A stretch of DNA of 64,000 nucleotides from Tamarix chinensis (Eukaryota > Streptophyta > Magnoliopsida > Caryophyllales > Tamaricaceae), in assembly GCA_030549775.1 (NCBI GenBank), contig CM060176.1:98943815-99007814 (forward strand), written 5' to 3'. The translations under genes and the position numbers were made by a program. The notes under the pieces were generated by a model. The model was not told the origin of the DNA, ran no database searches, and saw only the letters and a program-made list of their open reading frames with translations. Positions 60,891 through 64,000 of this stretch are shown here, one piece after another (positions within the stretch are counted from its first letter, which is position 1; every line of letters begins with the position of its first letter).

Positions 60891-61889
60891 TTAGTTTGTA
60901 TAGGCTTCCATGGTATGTGAGACCATGGGGTGGTACACAGTCCATCGTTCAATGATAAAATTTCAATGATGAATAAGTGAATGATAAATAATTAAATAAT
61001 GATGGAAATAATGGTTTGGATGACAGAAAGGGTAAAAGCTAGAATGAACACTTGGATAATGGCTTAATTGACTACTAGTTAGTAATTGGAAGGATTGACT
61101 GGATATTGACCTATATCAATATATGGATAAGGAAATAATATAATCTAATTGATTGAGCAACCCTAGTGATTATATGAATTAATATGCTTAGCACATGTGT
61201 GATTATCTATGTCATTATAATATGAAGATAATCATGTTACATTCTAAATTGCCTGAGTTATGCATGATAGTATATTCTGATGCATTACTATCTCTATACA
61301 TATAGCACTAGCATAACACATAATAAATATGATATCCATGTCATGATAGAATCTTGCATGCTTGTAATTTCCATTGAGGAGACAACTTGACTTACTTAGT
61401 ACGTAGCTTACTAATGTGTCTATTTGTTTAGTCACCTGCTCATTCTCATGAGTGGAGGACCATGTGTAGGTTTTTAGGAATGGTTAGTAGTGGGCCTGCC
61501 TCAACTTGGGTTTGGGGCTTGAGAACATGGACATCCGGAGGATTTTGTAGGGTTTATAACATATCATGGTTTTGGGGTCACACCCTAATCTCGGTTTAAC
61601 ATAGCCCGTGATCTTAACTTATCTGCCTTCCTGTATTTGACTTGGTCGGGGATTGTCGAGGTCCTTTAATGTAAAAAATCTTTAAATATTTATGTAATTT
61701 AAGTTTGTGAACTCTATTTTAAATTAGATAGGTTGGTTTAACCTTGTATCTAATATGGATAGGTGGTAGACGTCTACTCTATATTAGGTACGATGAAAAT
61801 ACCCCTTTTTTCCTAAGTATGCATGGTATTTTCTACTTTCACGTTATTTTAAAAGAAAATTTTTAGTAGTAAAAAATAGGGGTGTTACA

Positions 61890-63470
61890 AATTTCCTCGT
61901 CTATAATGATATTGGAATAAAGCAGTGTGTAAGAAATGAAGGTCTAAATTTAAAGAATAATTTAATTATACAATTATGGATATTATCCCAAACCATGATA
62001 GAGAAAATACATTGAATGACAAAATTAAAGGTAGCTACCTTTGATGAAAGACAATATTGGAAATTAGACCGTTGAGGAAAATAAGCACATTATTAAGATT
62101 AGAGGACCAAAATATTAAAAAAAAAACTAGCAATCAAATGGATAGTTATAGGCTAATAAAAGATAATTTTGATCAAACAAAATTTTGAAAACCAAGGCTC
62201 GTATTAATAATGATAGTAAATAAGACCCAATGACATAGTATCCAACTTAACTCTATTTGGAATTCTAAATGTAATGTACAGGACATATTATGGAATCACT
62301 TTACTACTGGCCAAAAAATAATTAAAAATTTAATGAATTCTATGACTATAGTATTCACATATATGATGTGAAGGGCTAAATTGTTCAAATCATACACATT
62401 ATTCATTTATATAGCACCATTTAAACAAATTCATATGTTTTAATAATTTTGTAGATTTTTTTTACTATTGCACATCATAAAGCATAAAGATCAAATACTA
62501 TATATAAATAGGAAAATATTGGCTACTATACAAAAATAGGTAAAAAATATAGATGCACAAATTTTCAGTGTCTATTAGATTAAGTAAACATTAAGGATTT
62601 GAATTTTTAGTTTTACAAAGTTTCAAAACCTCAAAATGTTTTATTTAAGATTTAAGAACCATGAGTAGTTTTTTTATGATATACATTGGAAATATGTTTT
62701 AAAAATACAAATAATGTATTGTTTTCATATATACAAAATAAATAAAAAAACTCAAATGAATAATAATATTATATGCGAGGAGTTGTGTGTGTGTGTGTAT
62801 AAAAATATTTTGAGACCTTCTGTTATTATTATTTTGATTAATTTGAGTATATCATATACATTCAGATATAGTTGTGGAAGGTGTTTTGGTTCAAATTAAA
62901 GAGCATGCATCTTTCCAAATGTATGTATGCTTTAAAAGTTATACATGTATTTCACTAAGTTTACTTTAACTAATGGCAAAAACTTTTCTCAATTAGGCTT
63001 TATACTATAATAAAACAACTAATTTAGATTTATTACATTTATCATAAATCATATTTTTAATAACTAAAAATATGGTGTAATAAGTGAAGCATGCTAGTCT
63101 AAATCTAACCCATTCTAGTTAGAACCAAGTTTAATAATAAGTTGAGACTGATAAGTTGTTCATATTTATCTGAGACTAGTATGTTGTTAAACATTAAAAA
63201 ACACATAATAGTTAAGACCATACTAATAAGATGTTAAATGTTGAACAAAACAAAATGGCTAAGATGATACTAATAAGTTGTTAAATGTTTAACAAAATAT
63301 TACATGTAAAACCATACTAATAAGTTGTTAAACATTTAACAAAAAATAACGGCTTGTGCTTAGCTAATAACTAGCTTTACATAACATAACAAAACATTTA
63401 AATATTATATTTGCTAACATGAGATAATCTCTAGAAATGGTATTAACCAACCAGTCTGTCCTCCCCAATT
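61890..63470. other. AT-rich DNA right of element G
   Basis: No gene seen. Contains a short (GT)n at about 62784-62799 and the tandem repeat at 63110-63355. Confidence 0.5.
63110..63355 (+). repeat. Tandem repeat, about 45-60 base period, with palindromic core
   Basis: Four to five diverged copies of a unit with TAAGACCATACTAATAAG and TTGTTAAATGTTTAACAAA. The core appears both as GTTAAATGTTTAAC and as GTTAAACATTTAAC, which are reverse complements of each other. Confidence 0.8.
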
Positions 63471-64000
63471 TTTTTGCTCTTTATTGCCACTACACTTGAA
63501 GAAAAGTCTTGTAATAGAGATCTCCTAACACCTTCATCAACTTGATCAAATGAGCATGCAGTGACTTTCTTCACTTTATTTTTTAGAGGTGTTAAAATCT
63601 CAGTGGTCTCATATAATTCCTTCGTAAAATTAGTAATATTAATTTCATAAAACAGTCTATATTGAATAATTTAAATCATAAACTTATACCTTCTACTCAT
63701 TAAAGTCACTCATCTCAGCCCTGGAAAATATATCAAAGTCCTATATGTAATAAAAATATAAATGTTAACCTACTAATTAACATTAATGTTAGACCAACCT
63801 AATTAAAAAAATGATTAACAAAGAAGATAATACACCTGGATCTCATCACAATCAAAACCTCAATACTTCGAAATTAAACATGAATCACGAATTAGCCTAA
63901 TAGTTGTGAACACACCAGGTTGATTTTCTTTAACTTAAACCTTAGTAAACACTTTTTCATCCTCTAGATCAACCATATGAGGTGGCATTTCTTCCTTCAT
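63471..64000 (-). pseudogene. Decayed coding remnant, possibly RPA-like (Helitron-associated?)
   Basis: The minus strand shows protein-like blocks. 64000-63836 reads MKEEMPPHMVDLEDEKVFTK, then after one stop VKENQPGVFTTIRLIRD...SKY, and ends at a donor-like GATCCAG|GTG. 63740-63690 reads DFDIFSRAEMSDFNE after an acceptor-like ATATAG. 63650-63471 reads INITNFTKELYETTEILTPL, then FDQVDEGVRRSLLQDFSSS, and a stop. The gap between the last two blocks is only 33 bases, too short for a plant intron, so the structure is decayed. The first block has the rhythm of RPA70-type OB-fold C-termini (hydrophobic-K-V-x-V-K, then LI.KY), and plant Helitrons often carry RPA-like genes. This is a weak resemblance from memory. 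Confidence 0.35.

Larger units (their letters stand above)
58375..61889 (-). mobile_element. Element G: long TG...CA element with perfect target duplication
   Basis: Plus-strand ends are TGTAATACTCCACC and ATAGGGGTGTTACA, flanked by a perfect AATTT duplication (58370-58374, 61890-61894). It is 3515 bases with no coding domain. It contains AATCGATTGG-like arrays shared with F, a two-copy 92-base tandem (60481-60655), and about three 40-base repeats (60755-60890). The TG...CA ends and the 5-bp duplication indicate LTR-retrotransposon integration; with no second LTR or interior, a solo LTR is the simplest reading. Confidence 0.75.

Noticed and set aside
63657..63689. Apparent GT...AG intron in the right-edge remnant
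   Set aside because: 33 bases is too short for a plant intron, and joining does not keep the frame.
1..64000. CRISPR array, operon, phage or microbial defence system
   Set aside because: The regular repeats seen are minisatellites or transposon modules; there are no cas-like or prokaryotic genes, and the spliced gene shows a plant nuclear genome.

Overview
This is nuclear DNA from a flowering plant, probably a eudicot with a large, repeat-rich genome. The DNA is AT-rich. The one well-supported gene has GT-AG introns and one GC-AG intron. Almost everything else is plant transposable elements: copia, Athila/Tat-type gypsy, Cassandra TRIM, Helitron, hAT MITEs and PIF/Harbinger. The species cannot be named from the sequence.

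The gene lies on the minus strand at 28744-37212. It has eight coding exons that join in frame into 304 codons plus a stop. The product is the exosome ring subunit RRP43 (RNase PH family, EXOSC8-type). A probable untranslated first exon lies near 37920-38150. The seventh intron (3.6 kb) holds a retrotransposon-LTR-like insertion. The fourth intron has a GC donor. No other intact gene was found. A GC-rich island at 41640-41890 may be the 5' end of a second minus-strand transcription unit, but I cannot give it a product.

Left arm (1-24493). The 3' end of a copia element is followed by a gypsy LTR remnant. Next come long non-coding elements that share TGTAACACC...GGTGTTACA-type termini and 5-bp target duplications (A 2310-10813 with B 4026-8556 nested in it, E 11610-14757, truncated F 16410-18288). 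They are best read as solo LTRs or a non-autonomous family. Two hAT MITEs of one family (9885-10236, 18841-19215) and two 5S-rRNA-derived Cassandra-like LTR pieces are interspersed. A truncated non-autonomous Athila/Tat-type element on the minus strand (18289-24493), with a tRNA-Asp-type primer binding site, closes the arm.

Middle (24494-41973). This holds intergenic DNA with tandem repeats and microsatellites, the RRP43 gene, and a PIF/Harbinger transposase relic at 39780-40460.

Right arm (41974-64000). A decayed Helitron on the minus strand has a recognisable 3' terminus (hairpin plus CTGA at 41974) and Rep/helicase remnants. It was split by a Cassandra TRIM (44152-48818, target duplication CTGGT/CTAGT). 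Cassandra was then split inside its 3' LTR by element C (44653-48559). Element D (51408-55740) follows and carries a hAT MITE (53587-54077) with perfect 22-bp inverted termini and a perfect 8-bp target duplication. Element G (58375-61889) has a perfect AATTT duplication. The window ends in a decayed coding remnant that may be a Helitron-associated RPA-like gene. No microbial-type system, CRISPR array or defence island is present. The novelty here is in the nested transposon architecture and the GC-AG intron.
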